Positions 1 to 11,272 of a DNA stretch of 64,000 nucleotides are shown here, one piece after another. Position 1 is the first letter of the stretch. The number at the start of each line of letters is the position of its first letter. The translations under genes were made by a program, and so were the position numbers. The notes under the pieces are model-generated. The model saw only the letters and a program-made list of their open reading frames with translations, did no database searches and was not told the DNA's origin. The stretch is from Scilla litardierei (taxonomy: Eukaryota; Streptophyta; Magnoliopsida; Asparagales; Asparagaceae), in the NCBI GenBank assembly GCA_030789695.1, contig CM061130.1:12763860-12827859 (forward strand), written 5' to 3'.

Positions 1-563
1 AAGTTTGCCTTTTAGTGTCGATCTGGATATTGGCTTGTAATTTGGTAGCATGGCAGATGAAGTCCTTTGTGTTCGTCTGGTTAAGTTGTAACAGCGCGGA
101 TGCTTTTGGATTAGTCCTCACGCTTTTGTATGCTATGGCGATGATTTAAATGATTAAGACCATGTAGTCATCATTAACATGAGTTGAAAACTTTAAACTT
201 TATGGTCTTCCATTTTATGTGGTTTAAATAGATTACTACTGATTTTTCACCTCAGGTTCCAAGTTCGAACAGATGTTGTCATCATAATAGTCCTCATTTT
301 TATGTGATGTTATTTTCTCATATTAATTTTGGGCTACTTGAGAAGTCAGAGTGACTATTGTGATGATACTGGTAGTGTATTCAAATATAACGTCTCTTGT
401 TTTCTTGATGCTATGATATCACATTATATTTCATTTACAATCTGATTTACTAGATACCATCTTTTCTATCAATTATTTGCTTGAGCTTCTTCATAACATC
501 AATTGTTTGTTTCAAAAAGATTTTTAAATTCCGTGGACGGAATTATTTTTAAGGAGGGTAGAA
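1..563 (+). mobile_element. Element X interior, 3' end fragment
   Basis: This stretch is a near-identical copy of 43394-43956, the 3' end of the X interior. It ends in a purine-rich tract (about 550-563, AAGGAGGGTAGAA) placed directly before TGTAACGG, as expected for a polypurine tract next to a 3' LTR. No coding sequence is seen. It shows that a second X interior lies to the left of the window, so X copies are arranged head to tail here. The element class (LTR, Gypsy-like) is inferred from the PPT and LTR termini; there is no pol to confirm it. Confidence 0.75.
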
Positions 564-876
564 TGTAACGGCCTGTTTTCATCAACACACCTATTTACGT
601 GTTTAACCTATTTCCAAAATTTTTTAAAAACTATTTTGTAATGGTTTGTCAGGAGTTTTACTGATGTCAAAAATTTCTTATAAAAATATTTTGAAGTACC
701 AGACTAGTTATAGAGTATTTTAGTAAGATAGGATTTCATCAAATACCTCTAAAAGATCTGATAAAAATTCATTTTCAGTTATTACCGTTTTGACTTAATG
801 AATTTATTTTCTATTCAAACATCTTCAAAACGTTTTCAAACATATATAGTAGCATCCAATGATCATTTAGGACTCC
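564..876 (+). mobile_element. Element X LTR copy 1, 5' part
   Basis: The LTR starts with TGTAACGGCC immediately after the purine tract. The sequence from about 626 is repeated at 8606-8863 and at 44018-44264. It runs to the TSD-like ACTCC (872-876) where solo LTR S begins. The rest of this LTR copy is missing because of K and the rearranged junction near 8605. The LTR termini TGTAACG...CGTTACA are inverted complements (the end is seen at 24257 and 55048). Confidence 0.8.
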
Positions 877-2440
877 TGCCTCGTCTCAAAAGATGTGAGT
901 GCTACTCCCAAGTGCAAGAGATCGATCAAGTAGTAAACCTGGAGAGTCAGGTATCGAATCCACGGGACAGTCGAACTGTAAATCAAAAAATTTCAATTTC
1001 AAAAGATTAATAAAGCGATGAAAAATTACCACCTTTCGATTGTGAAACAATTGTGATGATGGTTTAAGTAAACAAGAAATTAAAACTAAAGCAAGTACGG
1101 AGAGTCGATATAGAGAGCAAATAAGAGGAGCATGTGTCGGTTGTGGTTTCATTAGGGATTTTGTAATCGATGATTTTGAATATCTTTTCTATAACTCAAC
1201 GTTCCATCCGGCTAAGGCATGAGAACGTCGGAAAGTATGGCGATAAAACGCGTACACAAGAGTGCCAAAAAAAGTAGTCACGTAAAACGTCGATTTCATG
1301 AAGAAAGTACGTACAAGTGCCCTCTCAGGTCACGATACATCCTCTCGGATCGTATCATGAATAAGTCTTACTCAAATCATATTCAATTAAACATGCACAC
1401 GTCTTCGAGTAACATACTTAATTAGATTATACATAGAAATCGATGAAATACGTGAATAAAACATGTATATAGGGCAAAAAGATAACAAAATCAACAATCA
1501 CATAGCCCTAACTATATCACAACCAACACATGAGGTCACTAGCCACTCATGGAGATGAGAAAACTCAGTTTCATTAGCAAATACATGATCAAAACGTCAA
1601 AATACAGGCTAAATACGTGAAATATAGGAGAAAATTTTAGATTTCTATCACCAAAACTCTTCAAAAAGCCTCTGAAATTCTTCTACAAGACCCTCTATTC
1701 TTTTTTTCCAAAGCCCCAGAAAATCTCACGAAAATACGCTCTGTAACCCCTCCAATACCCTCACAATACGCTCAAAACTGGTGTACAATACCCTCTGGAA
1801 TACTAGGGTATTTATAGGGGATTTTAAGTCGGTTCGGATCCGAAAATATCTCCCAAATCCACTTAATACCCGCTCGGATCCGCTACCTGCAAGCGACGCA
1901 ATCGTGGACCGTCGGCTCGAAGCGGGATGCGATGAGGAGATGACGCGTGTCCAAGCGAATCAGATCCGCACCCGCATCCACGGTTCTCTCCGAATCCAGC
2001 TCGGGATCATTTGCGTCCATCCGATCTCGAGGCAACAGCTAGGATGAGGCCTATTCGTTTGTGCGGATCACCGAAGCGAGGTTGTCGAGCACCATTGGAT
2101 CGCTGATCGACGTTCAGGATGAGGGCACGTCGCAGCGGGGCGTGCTGCGCTTTTGAATTCGAGCGGAGCCGATCTCTGCCATCAGATGAGAGATCGACTG
2201 CCAGTATGATGCTGTGTCACCTGCTATTTTCCTGTGCTCGAGGACCGTCAGATCACGATCCGACGGTTGATAGAAGGCCACGTAGCCCGCATTCGAATAC
2301 GTATCAACGCCGATCTGGGCCGTCCGATCTTGATCGCACGATCAGATCTTCGTTCTCTCTCCTCCGTCTGATTAGGCGGGAGCCGCTTGGATGCAGCCAC
2401 GTGTCGCTCAATGAGTAGGCGTACGTTCGTATTTCGTATT
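877..2440 (-). mobile_element. Solo LTR S, copy 1 (truncated by K)
   Basis: Read on the - strand, S is an LTR running TGATTCGAGG...GACGAGGCA, about 1.87 kb when whole (see 8864-9638 plus 20126-21215). The + strand therefore starts TGCCTCGTC at 877. A - strand TATA box (CCTATAAATACC) lies at 1807-1818. The - strand motif GTCCCGTGGATTCGATAC (951-968) resembles a motif often met near the LTRs of plant Tat/Athila elements. This copy is cut at 2440 by K; the expected continuation (present at 20918-21215) is absent. Weak ORFs here overlap on both strands and look non-coding. Confidence 0.7.
2436..2440. repeat. Target site at the K insertion (GTATT)
   Basis: The five bases before the K 5' LTR are GTATT. 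The unoccupied site is visible in S copy 2 (around 20908-20917), where the sequence runs on without K. The matching right-hand duplicate cannot be found because the 3' end of K is lost. Confidence 0.5.
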
Positions 2441-2958
2441 TGTTAGATATGGACGACATGTATACACCCATGAGGGGATGTATGAGGGTATACGGACCTC
2501 AGATGTCGTGTGCATGAAAGCATGTGCGAAGGGAACCTTTTCATGTGTGAAAAGGACGACTCGATAAGTGGGAAAAGGCACTTTATAAGTGCATAAAGGC
2601 ACTTGATAGGTGCATAAGGAAGAGGATAAGCAATGGTGCTAATATAAGCCAATAAGCATATATGTAGTTATTTCCTACAATAACTACCCCTAAAGCCTAT
2701 AAATAGGACCCAAGGTAAGGCTTTTAAGGCTAATCCTTCATGCCATAAGTTTGCATAAGGCAAATATTTCCTCTTCTCCCTTCCATTTAGTTCTTCTTCC
2801 AAATAGTGATTTAGACGGTGGAAACTCTGCTTCGATCCTCTGTGACGAAGTACTGACCGTTGTGGCGAATCCAAGGGCAAAGTTCAGAGACTACAGCGCA
2901 ACGTACGCTAACGTAAGTTCTCTTTCGATCCTCCATCATCGCGCGATGGGATCCAACA
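2441..2958 (+). mobile_element. Element K (Copia) 5' LTR
   Basis: A 518-bp LTR starting TGTTAGATATGG and ending GATCCAACA, with inverted TGTT/AACA ends, followed directly by an initiator-Met primer site. A TATA box (CCTATAAATAGG) lies at 2696-2707. Upstream of it (about 2570-2625) are short imperfect palindromes of the type AGGCACTTTATAAGTGC repeated with variation. No second copy of this LTR is seen in the window. Confidence 0.8.
2696..2707 (+). promoter_or_regulatory. TATA box of the K LTR
   Basis: CCTATAAATAGG in the middle of the 518-bp LTR is a good plant TATA box. It places the RNA start about 30 bp downstream, leaving a U3 of about 280 bp. Confidence 0.6.
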
Positions 2959-2971
2959 TTGGTATCAGAGC
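2959..2971 (+). other. K primer-binding site (initiator Met tRNA)
   Basis: TTGGTATCAGAGC follows the LTR end directly. TGGTATCAGAGC is the well-known PBS complementary to the 3' end of plant initiator tRNA-Met. This fixes the LTR boundary and the + orientation of K. Confidence 0.88.
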
Positions 2972-4382
2972 CATACGGGTTCGCTCCGGTCTCACCGATG
3001 AATGACGCGTTGTCTCTTTCACGAATGAGTTTCCTTCCATTATAGATATGGTAGGAGCGCGTCGTGACGGAGAGAACGCCAAAAGTTGTTCTTTTCCGTT
3101 AGGGTCTTTTGTCATTACGGATATGGCAAGAACTCTCTGTGACGGGAAGAACTGACCGTTCATCTCGCCAAACTCGCACTCTTCATGGATGCTAAGTCTA
3201 CATTCAATAGGGAATGTGAACTCTCTTCATGTGGAGCGTGAAGTTTGCAGTCTTGAAGTTATGTTATTTTTTTGGCACACAGCCATTGAAACATAACTAC
3301 TTTCTCGATGACGGGTGTCTCATCGGAGATGATGGAAGTTGCAAACTTCTCATCGGAGAAGAAGATCTTTGGTGCATGGCTATGCACCCTCCCCAATTGG
3401 TAAGGGGGTTGGCTTCGGCCAATAGCCACCATGACCACCACCCCATAGGGGGAGGGTGTGCGGCCGGACTCCAAGGCGGCCGGCCGGCCAGCCACCCTGG
3501 CCGGCCAGGGCCTCGGCCAGGGCCAGGCCCTGGCCACTGCCAGGGCAGGGTGCCCTGGCCCCTACCAGGGCCAGGGCCGGCCCTGGCAGAGGCCAGGGCA
3601 GGGCGCCCTGGCCCCTGCCAGGGCCAGGGCGCCCTGGCCCCTGCCAGGGCCAGGGCCGGCCCTGGAAGAGGCTCCCTGGCCTCTGCCAGGGCCTGGCCGG
3701 CCCTAGCCGTGGCCAGTGCTGGCCGGCCCTGGCCGAGGCCAGGGCCAGGCCAGAGGCCGCCCTGGCCTCTGCGGCCAGGGCCATGGCCAGGCCAGAGGCC
3801 GCCCTGGCCTCTGCGGCCAGGGCCATGGCCCTGGCCGGCCTCGGCCAGGGCAGAGGGCCCTGGCCGAGGGGCCATAGCCCCCCCCCTGGCCGGCCCTGGC
3901 CGAGGGGCCATGGCCAAGCCAAGGAGGCCCGGCCCTTGGCCAGGCCATGACCGCCGAGCCCCTGCCTCGACCAAGGTGATGAGGGGTCTGCATGGCCGGC
4001 CCATACGGGACCGGCGGTAGTTGCATACGGCAAAACCTCCTACTTGGGGGAATCCTGCCTTGGCATGGCCACGGCTCGACCCCGGAAATGGCCGGGGCAG
4101 GCCACTGCCTCCCGCTGCAAAACACGTCTGCAAAATATGTTTTCAAAATACATTTTTCAAAAAACGCTTTTCCGCTGCAAGTACTATAAGAGTACTATTG
4201 TTTGATAAAAGTGATGGGGAAATATTGAAAGTTGTTCTAGATGGTGATTGGAATCGTAGAGAACTTTCCAATTCTAGAGCAACATCTTCAATATTTTTCG
4301 AAAGTAACTTATCAAATGAAAACTTTATGCAATGTTTTTTATCAAACTTGTTTTATGTCTTTTGCAGCATTTTAAAACTGAA
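2972..4382 (+). other. K leader between PBS and gag
   Basis: About 1.4 kb without a supported gene. It holds a GC-rich palindromic array (see 3466-3990). Long open frames there run on both strands and in several phases, which is what a CCAGGG/CCCTGG repeat gives by chance, so they are not called. A pyrimidine-rich stretch ending TTTTGCAG (4360-4367) just before the gag ATG resembles a splice acceptor and could belong to a leader intron; this is speculative. Confidence 0.5.
3466..3990. repeat. GC-rich palindromic repeat (GGCCCTGGCC family)
   Basis: Dozens of short units built from GGCC, CCAGGG and CCCTGG in alternating orientation, with a longer near-exact duplication around 3741-3835 (the phrase GAGGCCGCCCTGGCCTCTGC occurs twice). 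The block could fold into stacked hairpins. Composition is strongly different from the rest of K (GC very high against AT-rich coding parts). Confidence 0.8.
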
Positions 4383-5250
4383 ATGTCTTCCTATGCTAAG
4401 AACATCGTCGCTGAGTTAAACAAAGGTGAAAAACTCAACGGCGATAATTACAAACTATGGTCCATGAAGATCCAATATGTTCTAGAGGAGCAAGACGTGC
4501 TCGAAACTCTGAAGAACATAATGAGTGAACCTGAGTTAGGCACTACGGCCCAACACAGGAGAGACAAGGAAGCTTTTGATGCTTGGTTCGGAAGAACAAG
4601 ATTGCTCGCATTACGTTGCTGTCAAGTATGGCAGACGACAAAATGCGGATCTTCCGAGAACATGACCTAGCTATGAACATATGGTCCAAGCTAGAGGAGA
4701 AGTTTGGTGGCACCTCAGTGACCAAACTTCGCTCTTTAACTATAAGATTCGATTCGTACAAAAAGCGTCGAGATCATTCCATGGGAATGCATCTGCGACA
4801 CATGGCGAATCTTATTTCAGAGTTAAAGCATGCAGGTCATGTTCTCACTGATGAGCAACAAATCCAAGCGGTCATACGTTCCCTACCAATCGAATGGGAA
4901 CAAAAGAAGATGCATCTCACTCATAATGAGAGCATCAAGAATTTCAGTGATGTTTCTAAGCACCTCGAGTTAGAGGAAGAGCGGCTTGCGGCCGCCAAGC
5001 TGAGTGCAGAAGTGCACATGGTTGCTAGTTCCTCACACGGGGGAAAGAAACGTAAACATCACTCGAAGTTTTCTAATGACCAGCAAAAGCAACCAGTGTC
5101 TACCAAGAAACCCAAACAGAAGGGTGGGAACAAGAAATGGCACAAGAAGAAAGACTTGAAGAGGATCAAGTGCTTCAAGTGCAACAAGTTAGGTCACTAT
5201 GCCCGTTCTTGTACAAATGGAGGTGACAAGGTAACTTGTAATGCTAGTTA
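4383..5250 (+). pseudogene. gag: K gag, frameshifted (Copia)
   Basis: The Copia nucleocapsid/capsid part starts at ATG 4383, shortly after a possible splice acceptor. An N-terminal Gag motif (NGDNYKLWSMKIQYVLEEQD, about 4438-4497) is followed by a break: the frame changes between about 4575 and 4600, so the capsid region continues one frame over. The helical capsid domain (residues containing LRSLTIRFDSYK) leads to a basic linker and one CCHC zinc knuckle, CFKCNKLGHYARSC, at about 5172-5213. In Copia elements this protein packages the RNA genome in virus-like particles. The frameshift makes this copy non-functional. Confidence 0.85.
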
Positions 5251-6858
5251 CATATGTGTTTCTAGTTCAATATTTCTTGTAGAATCTAATTCATTTTGGA
5301 TAATTGATTCAGGTGCCACCGACCACATAGCAAGGGACAGACGGTCCTTCGTGGAGTATCATCGGATACCCCAAGGAACGAAGTGGATATATGTAGGAAA
5401 CAACACACGTGTTGAAGTGAAAGGCGTTGGGAAGTGCAAGCTCGTCTTGGACAACGGCCGCACTATCTTACTTCATGATGTCCTCTTCGCTCCAGATATT
5501 CGAAGGAATATTATATCTGTGGTTGTTTTAATGGGTCTTGGTTATAGTTGGTTCTTTAATAGTTGTAAAGTGGACCTGTCTTGTAATAATTCTTTAATTG
5601 GTTCTGGGTATGTTTTCAAAGGATTTGTTGTATTAAATACAATGTATGATTCCTCATTTTATAATGAAATTTTCCTTGTTGCAAATTCATCAAATTATGA
5701 GTCAGATGTAATTTGTTGGCATGCAAGGCTTGGTCACATTGGATCAACACGAATGGATAGACTTGCCAAACGTGGCCTTCTATCCAATGTTTCAAAGGTC
5801 GAAATGTCGACTTGCGAACATTGCCTTGTAGGGAAATCTTGTCGCAAGCCGTTTGGAACCGGCACAAGGGCCGAGGTTCCATTATAGCTCATCCATTTGG
5901 ACATATGTGGTCCGATGAATGTCAAGACAAGACGCGGGAAGTCCTATTTCATCACTTTTATTGATGACTTCACCCGATTCGGTCATATCTATTTGATATC
6001 CCACAAAAGTGAAGCATTAACCTGCTTTAAAAACTATATGAGTTTGGTGGAAAATCAATTAGATCGCAAGATTAAGGTCTTACAAACCGATAGAGGCGGT
6101 GAATACCAATCAACAAGTTTTAAGGAACTTTGTGATGAAAAAGGCATAGTTCATCAAGTAACTATGCCTTATACTCCGCAACAAAATGGTGTTGCTGAAA
6201 GGAGGAATATGACTTTAATGGAAATGGTCCGTTCAATGATGGCGCAAGCTAACTTGCCAATCACCTTTTGGGGTGATGCATTATTGACGGCTGCTTTCAT
6301 CTTGAACCGCGTACCCTCGAAATCAGTTAGCTCCACTCCTTATGCGTTGTGGAACCAAAGGTCTCCTGACTTAAGCATTTTAAAAACTTAGGGGTGTGCA
6401 TCCTACGCACATATTTCCTCCCATAAGTATGGCAAACTTGGGCCAAGGGGGAGGAAATGTATCTTTATACGATACGCAGAAAACTCCAAAGGTTATGTTT
6501 TCATTGGTCAGAAGACAATGGAGGACTGATTGAATTTGAGTCGAGGGATGTTACTTTCTTGGAAAATGAGTTTCCAAGACAGGGCGAAATAAGTCAGGAC
6601 TTATCTCTATTTGAGATTTATGATCAAGAAGGATTACCTCATTCGAGTGGGAGAATTCTTGGTGAAGACAAAAATACGTTTCAACCTTCACCAAGGGATG
6701 ATACGAATGATGCGAATACTATTCCATATGGGAATAATGATCCAAGTGGGAGTAATTCTAACCACATTCCAAGTGGAGTGATATTAGAATTGGTCCAAAT
6801 TCGAGTCAACAAGGACTTGAAGAATCTCAAATACGACGTAGTAGTCGTACAAGGTTAA
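5251..6858 (+). pseudogene. pol: K protease and integrase, interrupted (Copia)
   Basis: Order protease then integrase before RT is diagnostic of Copia (Pseudoviridae). The aspartic protease motif WIIDSGATDHIA lies at about 5299-5334. The integrase zinc-binding region (CWHARLGHIGSTRMDRLAKRG, then CEHCLVGKS) precedes an in-frame TAG at 5885-5887. The catalytic core follows with the first Asp in HLDICGPM, the second in QTDRGGEY (about 6075-6100) and the Glu region QQNGVAERRN (about 6180-6210). A second TAG at 6389-6391 sits where the family has Trp. A frameshift near 6500-6530 separates the rest of the C-terminal domain. The enzyme would integrate the cDNA, but this copy cannot be translated whole. 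Confidence 0.85.
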
Positions 6859-8482
6859 CTCCTCTAAGATTTGAGGATGAATTCCCACAAACCTTTATGA
6901 CTTTACTACAAGATGATGACGAGCCTGCTACTTTCAAACAGGCCGTATCATGCCCTGCAAAAGACAAATGGATGGAAGCGATGAAGGAAGAATTAGAATC
7001 CATGAAAATTAACCGAGTCTAGGACTTGGTTGACTTACCCAGAGGACGTAGAGCTATTGGGAACAAATGGGTTCTCAAGATCAAGCATAAGGCTGATGGT
7101 TCTATAGACAGATATAAAGCTCACCTTGTAGCGAAAGGTTTTACGCAACAGGAAGGGATAGACTACGAAGAGACCTTTTCACCTGTTGTCCATTTTACCT
7201 CGATTCGCTTGATTCTGGCTTTGGTAGCTTGCTTAGACCTCGAATTACATCAAATGGATGTAAAGACTGCCTTTCTCAATGGAGAATTGGACAAGGAGAT
7301 CTATATGGAACAACCAACAGGGTTTGTAAAAGAAGGAAACGAACATAAGGTTTGTAAACTTCTTAAGTCCATATATGGTCTTAAACAATCCTCGACGCAA
7401 TGGTATATACGATTTCAAGAAGTTGTCTTATCAAATGTTTTACCATGCTTGATGAAGATAACTGTGTATATATCAAGAGGATCAAAAGTAAGTATTTTAT
7501 TATGTCTATATATGTAGATGACATTTTAATAGCCGGAAATGACAAGGGCTTTGTGATGGATATCAAGGCTTGGCTTTCATCAATATTTGAGATGAAAGAC
7601 ATGGAAGAAGCCGCATATATCCTTGGAGTTAAGATTTCAAGGAATCGTTCGAAGAAACTTCTTTCTCTTTCACAAGAGACTTATATAAAGAAGGTTCTAG
7701 AATGTTTTAATATGCAGGACTGTAAGTCCATTGATACTCCAATAAGCAAATGCGATAATTTATGTCTGAAGATGTGTCCTAAGAACCAAAAGGAAAAGGA
7801 AATTATGGAAAAAGTTCCATATTCCAGTGCAGTTGGTAGTCTTATGTACGCTATGATGTGTACAAGACCGGACATCTGTTTTGCCGTTGGAATGGTAAGT
7901 CGTTACCAATCCAATCCAGGGCAAGCACACTGGAAAGCGGTTAAGAGGATAATGCGGTATCTTAAAGGGACTGCGGACTATGCTTTATGCTATCAAGGAA
8001 ATGCCTTGAAGCTCGAAGGCTGCACTGATGCTGATTGGGTGGGTGATCTCGATGAGCGACGATCGACCTCAGGACATGTTTTTCTACTCGGATCTGGTGC
8101 AATATCCTGGAGTAGCAAAAAGCAATCCTGCATCGCACTTTCAACTATGGAAGCCGAGTTTGTCGCATTTAGTATGGCGGTCCAAGAAGCTGTTTGGCTT
8201 AGGAAGTTCTTAGACAAGCTAATTGATGCAAGTGACTCAGATGCTATACCAATATACAGTGACAGTCAAGCATCTATAGCCTATGTCAAAGATCCAAAAT
8301 TCCATTGTAAGACCAAACACATTGATATCCGCTACAAATTTGCAAAAGACTATGATAAGAACAAGAAGGTAGACATTAGATACATATCTACGCATGAGAT
8401 GATAGCGGATCCGCTTACAAAGGCGATCCCCGGAGATGTGTTTTACAAACACTTATCATCACAAGGGTTGCGTAAGAGCTGA
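6859..8482 (+). pseudogene. pol: K reverse transcriptase-RNase H, interrupted (Copia)
   Basis: Copia RT begins in a frame opened near 6840 (RFEDEFPQTFM...) and is cut by TAG at 7020-7022 at a position normally Trp. RT motifs follow: NKWVLKIKHKADGS, the block LHQMDVKTAFLNGELDKEIY, then a frameshift near 7430. The catalytic motif YVDDILIAG is intact at about 7512-7540. RNase H runs from about 8000 with the Asp motif CTDADWVGD, the Glu in STMEAEFVA and the conserved end ADPLTKAIPG, stopping at TGA 8480-8482. At least three nonsense codons and three frameshifts across gag-pol make K dead. I do not assign a Copia lineage. Confidence 0.87.
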
Positions 8483-8605
8483 GTTGTATCAATATATTCC
8501 CATGTCTATGAAAGATCAAATTTAATAAAAGAATAAGTTCTTTTCGACATTGCGTATGAGTATATTGAAAATGTTTGTGTACATTTCTTTTAAATCTCAG
8601 CTGGA
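8483..8605 (+). other. K 3' remnant and fusion junction to X LTR
   Basis: After the RNase H stop there is about 120 bp of non-coding sequence, with no polypurine tract and no copy of the 518-bp LTR. At about 8606 the sequence switches to the X LTR at the position equal to 626. The two partners share a short run of the type ATTTTTTAAAAA at the switch. K has therefore lost its 3' LTR. Confidence 0.7.
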
Positions 8606-8863
8606 TTTTTTAAAAAACTATTTTGTAATGGTTTGTCAGGAGTTTTGCTGATGTCAAAAATTTCTTATAAAAATATTTTGAAGTACCAGACTAGTTATGG
8701 AGTATTTTAGTAAGATTGGATTTCATCAAATACCTCTAAAAGATCTGATAAAAATTCATTTTCAGTTATTACCGTTTTGACTTAATGAATTTATTTTCTA
8801 TTCATACATCTTCAAAACATTTTCAAACATATATAGTAGCATCATATGATCATTTAGGACTCC
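8606..8863 (+). mobile_element. Element X LTR copy 2, 5' part (first ~62 bp missing)
   Basis: Matches 626-876 closely and 44018-44269. It begins about 62 bp inside the LTR because of the junction with K. It ends in ACTCC (8859-8863), the mutated left target duplicate of solo LTR S. Confidence 0.8.
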
Positions 8864-9638
8864 TGCCTCGTCTCAAAAGATGTGAGTGCTACTCCCAAGT
8901 GCAGAAGATCGATCAAGTAGTAAACCTGGAGAGTCAGGTATCGAATCCAAGGGACAGTCGACATGTAAACCAAAAAAAATTCAAAAGATTAATAAAGCGA
9001 TGAAAAATTACCACCTTTCGATTGTGAAACAATTGTGATGATGGTTTAAGTAAACAAGAAATTAAAACTAAAGCAAGTACGGAGAGTCGATATAGAGAGC
9101 AAATAAGAGGAGCATGTGTCGGTTGTGGTTTCATTAGGGATTTTGTAATCGATGATTTTGAATATCTTTTCTATAACTCAACATTCCATCCGGCTAGGGC
9201 ATGAGAACGTCGGAAAGTATGGCGATAAAACGCGTACACAAGAGTGCCAAAAAAGTAGTCACGTAAAACGTCGATTTCATGAAGAAAGTACGCACAAGTG
9301 CCCTCTCGGGTCATGATACATCCTCTCAGATCGTATCATGAATAAGTCTTACTCAGATCATATTCAATTAAGCATGCACACGTCTCCGATTAACATACTT
9401 AATTAGATTATACATAAAAATCGATGAAATACGTGAATAAAACATGTGTATATGGCAAAAAGATAACAAAATCAACGATCACATAGCCTTAACTACATCA
9501 CAACCAACACATGAGGTCACTAGCCACTCATGGAGATGAGAAAACCCAGTTTCATTAGCAAATACATGATCAAAACGTCAAAATACATGCTAAATACATG
9601 AAATACAGGAGAAAAGTTGAGATTTCTATCACCAAAAC
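8864..9638 (-). mobile_element. Solo LTR S, copy 2, left segment
   Basis: Left part of S, starting TGCCTCGTC on the + strand and interrupted by G at 9638. The right part is 20126-21215. Together they give about 1865 bp with TG...CA ends, flanked by ACTCC (8859-8863) and GCTCC (21216-21220). The homologous site in X LTR copy 3 is empty. Confidence 0.75.
9634..9638. repeat. Left target site duplication of G (AAAAC)
   Basis: AAAAC precedes the G 5' LTR and recurs at 20121-20125 after the 3' LTR. The uninterrupted site is at about 1650 in S copy 1. Confidence 0.92.
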
Positions 9639-10116
9639 TGTAACGGTCGGTTTCCGATCGTAAGTTCTTCGTGCACGTGTGCTTGACCGTGCACGTATTT
9701 ATTTTAGAATTTGTTTGTTTCCAAACCCTATCGTGTGATATGTCGTTGTGACCCTCTCTGAGAGTACTACATTTTTCGTGTTGACTTGCAACGTCAATTC
9801 ACGGGCCGTTCGCCCACGATTTGACCTTTTCCGAGGAGACGTCGCGTCTCGCACTTTTGACTTGAGGCGTTTTTATTTTTAATTTCGTTTCTCGTCATCG
9901 AAATTGTAATCCGTCTCTTCCGACTTCTCGCTCTTGTCGCCCCGGTCGCCCCGGTATTTTTCTTATAATTTTCGGGCACCGTTTGACCCTTGTGCACAAA
10001 TAAAGCCGGTTAATTTACGAGAATACCCCTATCAAACTTAGCCCTATTAAACCCTAGCTAACCCTAATAGGCAGCCCCTCACGTGTAAGCATCCCCTTAG
10101 TCACGTGGGCCCCACC

Positions 10117-10124
10117 CCTATAAG
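10117..10124 (+). promoter_or_regulatory. Candidate TATA box of G 5' LTR
   Basis: CCTATAAG about 480 bp into the LTR, repeated in the 3' LTR at about 17692-17699, with CACGTG motifs just upstream. The position is plausible for a U3/R boundary; the start site itself is not visible. Confidence 0.5.
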
Positions 10125-11272
10125 AAAAACCCTAACTTCTCCTAAAAAGTTCACAGCCGCAACACATTGCATTGCGCCGGCCCTAGAATCAATTCTACCC
10201 ACGCAAACCCTCTTCCTCTCCCACCTGAGCGCCGCCGGAGGCCGTTGATCGCCGCCGACCACCTCCAGCAACCGCCCCCGACTCCCCTCTCTCGTTTGCG
10301 CCGCCTCTCGCTGCCGGTAGCCGCCGCGAACCGCCTGAAACCGCGCAGCAGCTGCTGCAGACCGCGACGGCCGCCGCCGCCGCCGCCGCCGCCGCCGGAG
10401 CCTCCCCTCCGTCGCCGTGAACCCCCTCTGCCCCCCTCTCGCCGTTGACAGCGACCCCAGGCCGCGATACCCTCTGAAACAGCGAGTATACTCGCTGTTT
10501 TGCGTGTTTGGCGTCGTACCGTCGCGCCGCCGAGATCTCGTCGCCTCTCCTTGCGTGTTTTGCGTGTCTGGCTACGCTGCCCGTAGCCGAGACACCGCTA
10601 GGAGACGATCCGTAGCCGTGCCAGTCAGATCGGTCGCCGTTCAGACACTACGTCCGCTCTACCCCAGACTCCAGACAGGTTGGTTCCCCTATCTCGTAGC
10701 GAAACCCCCACAATAGCAAAACTGAGAACCTAACTAAAACTGGCAACTTAACTCGCTAAATTTAGTTTCTGCTCTCTTAAATCGATGTATAACCGTAGAC
10801 CGATGCTGGACTTTTTGACTGTGCACATAGGATAGAATCGTCGGATAGGCTGATCGGACAACTTGACTCGTGACGGTTAGGGTAGCCACGTTCAACTTAG
10901 AAATGAACCTAAATAGGATTTGACGAAAATCGCGACTTGACACCGTCGCCGTGATCTCTTTTCAGACGGACTACCGCGGACTTGACGACTGGACGAGACG
11001 CCCCGGACAGACGACGCACTCGCTATTCCAGGCAAGTGTACTCACTTGCGATTTGACTGTGCCTTAGTTCTAGTTGTAGAACTGTTAGATTGTGTGTGAT
11101 GAGAACCGGACGTGAAATGATAGCGTCTGGGACGACCGTGACGGCTCAGACTTGACGACGAAGTCTGAGCCTGACAACAATGAACTGCTGACAACATAGG
11201 ACTATCTTGTGTGTGCGTGCGTGTGGACACCCTAGAATAACTTTCCCTACACTTGTCATGTCGTGTCCTGTC

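Noticed and set aside
2963..2971. tRNA gene near the initiator-Met-like sequence
   Set aside because: Only the 12-base primer-binding complement is present; no cloverleaf or A/B boxes around it.
3229..4133. Long open frames (up to 278 codons) on both strands
   Set aside because: All lie in the GC-rich palindromic block; frames are open in several phases and both strands, with Gly/Pro/Ala-only composition. This is a repeat artefact.
10020..10070. AACCCTA-like words suggesting interstitial telomere repeats
   Set aside because: Only a few irregular copies (TTAAACCCTAGCTAACCCTAATAG) inside the G LTR, duplicated in its 3' LTR; no tandem array.
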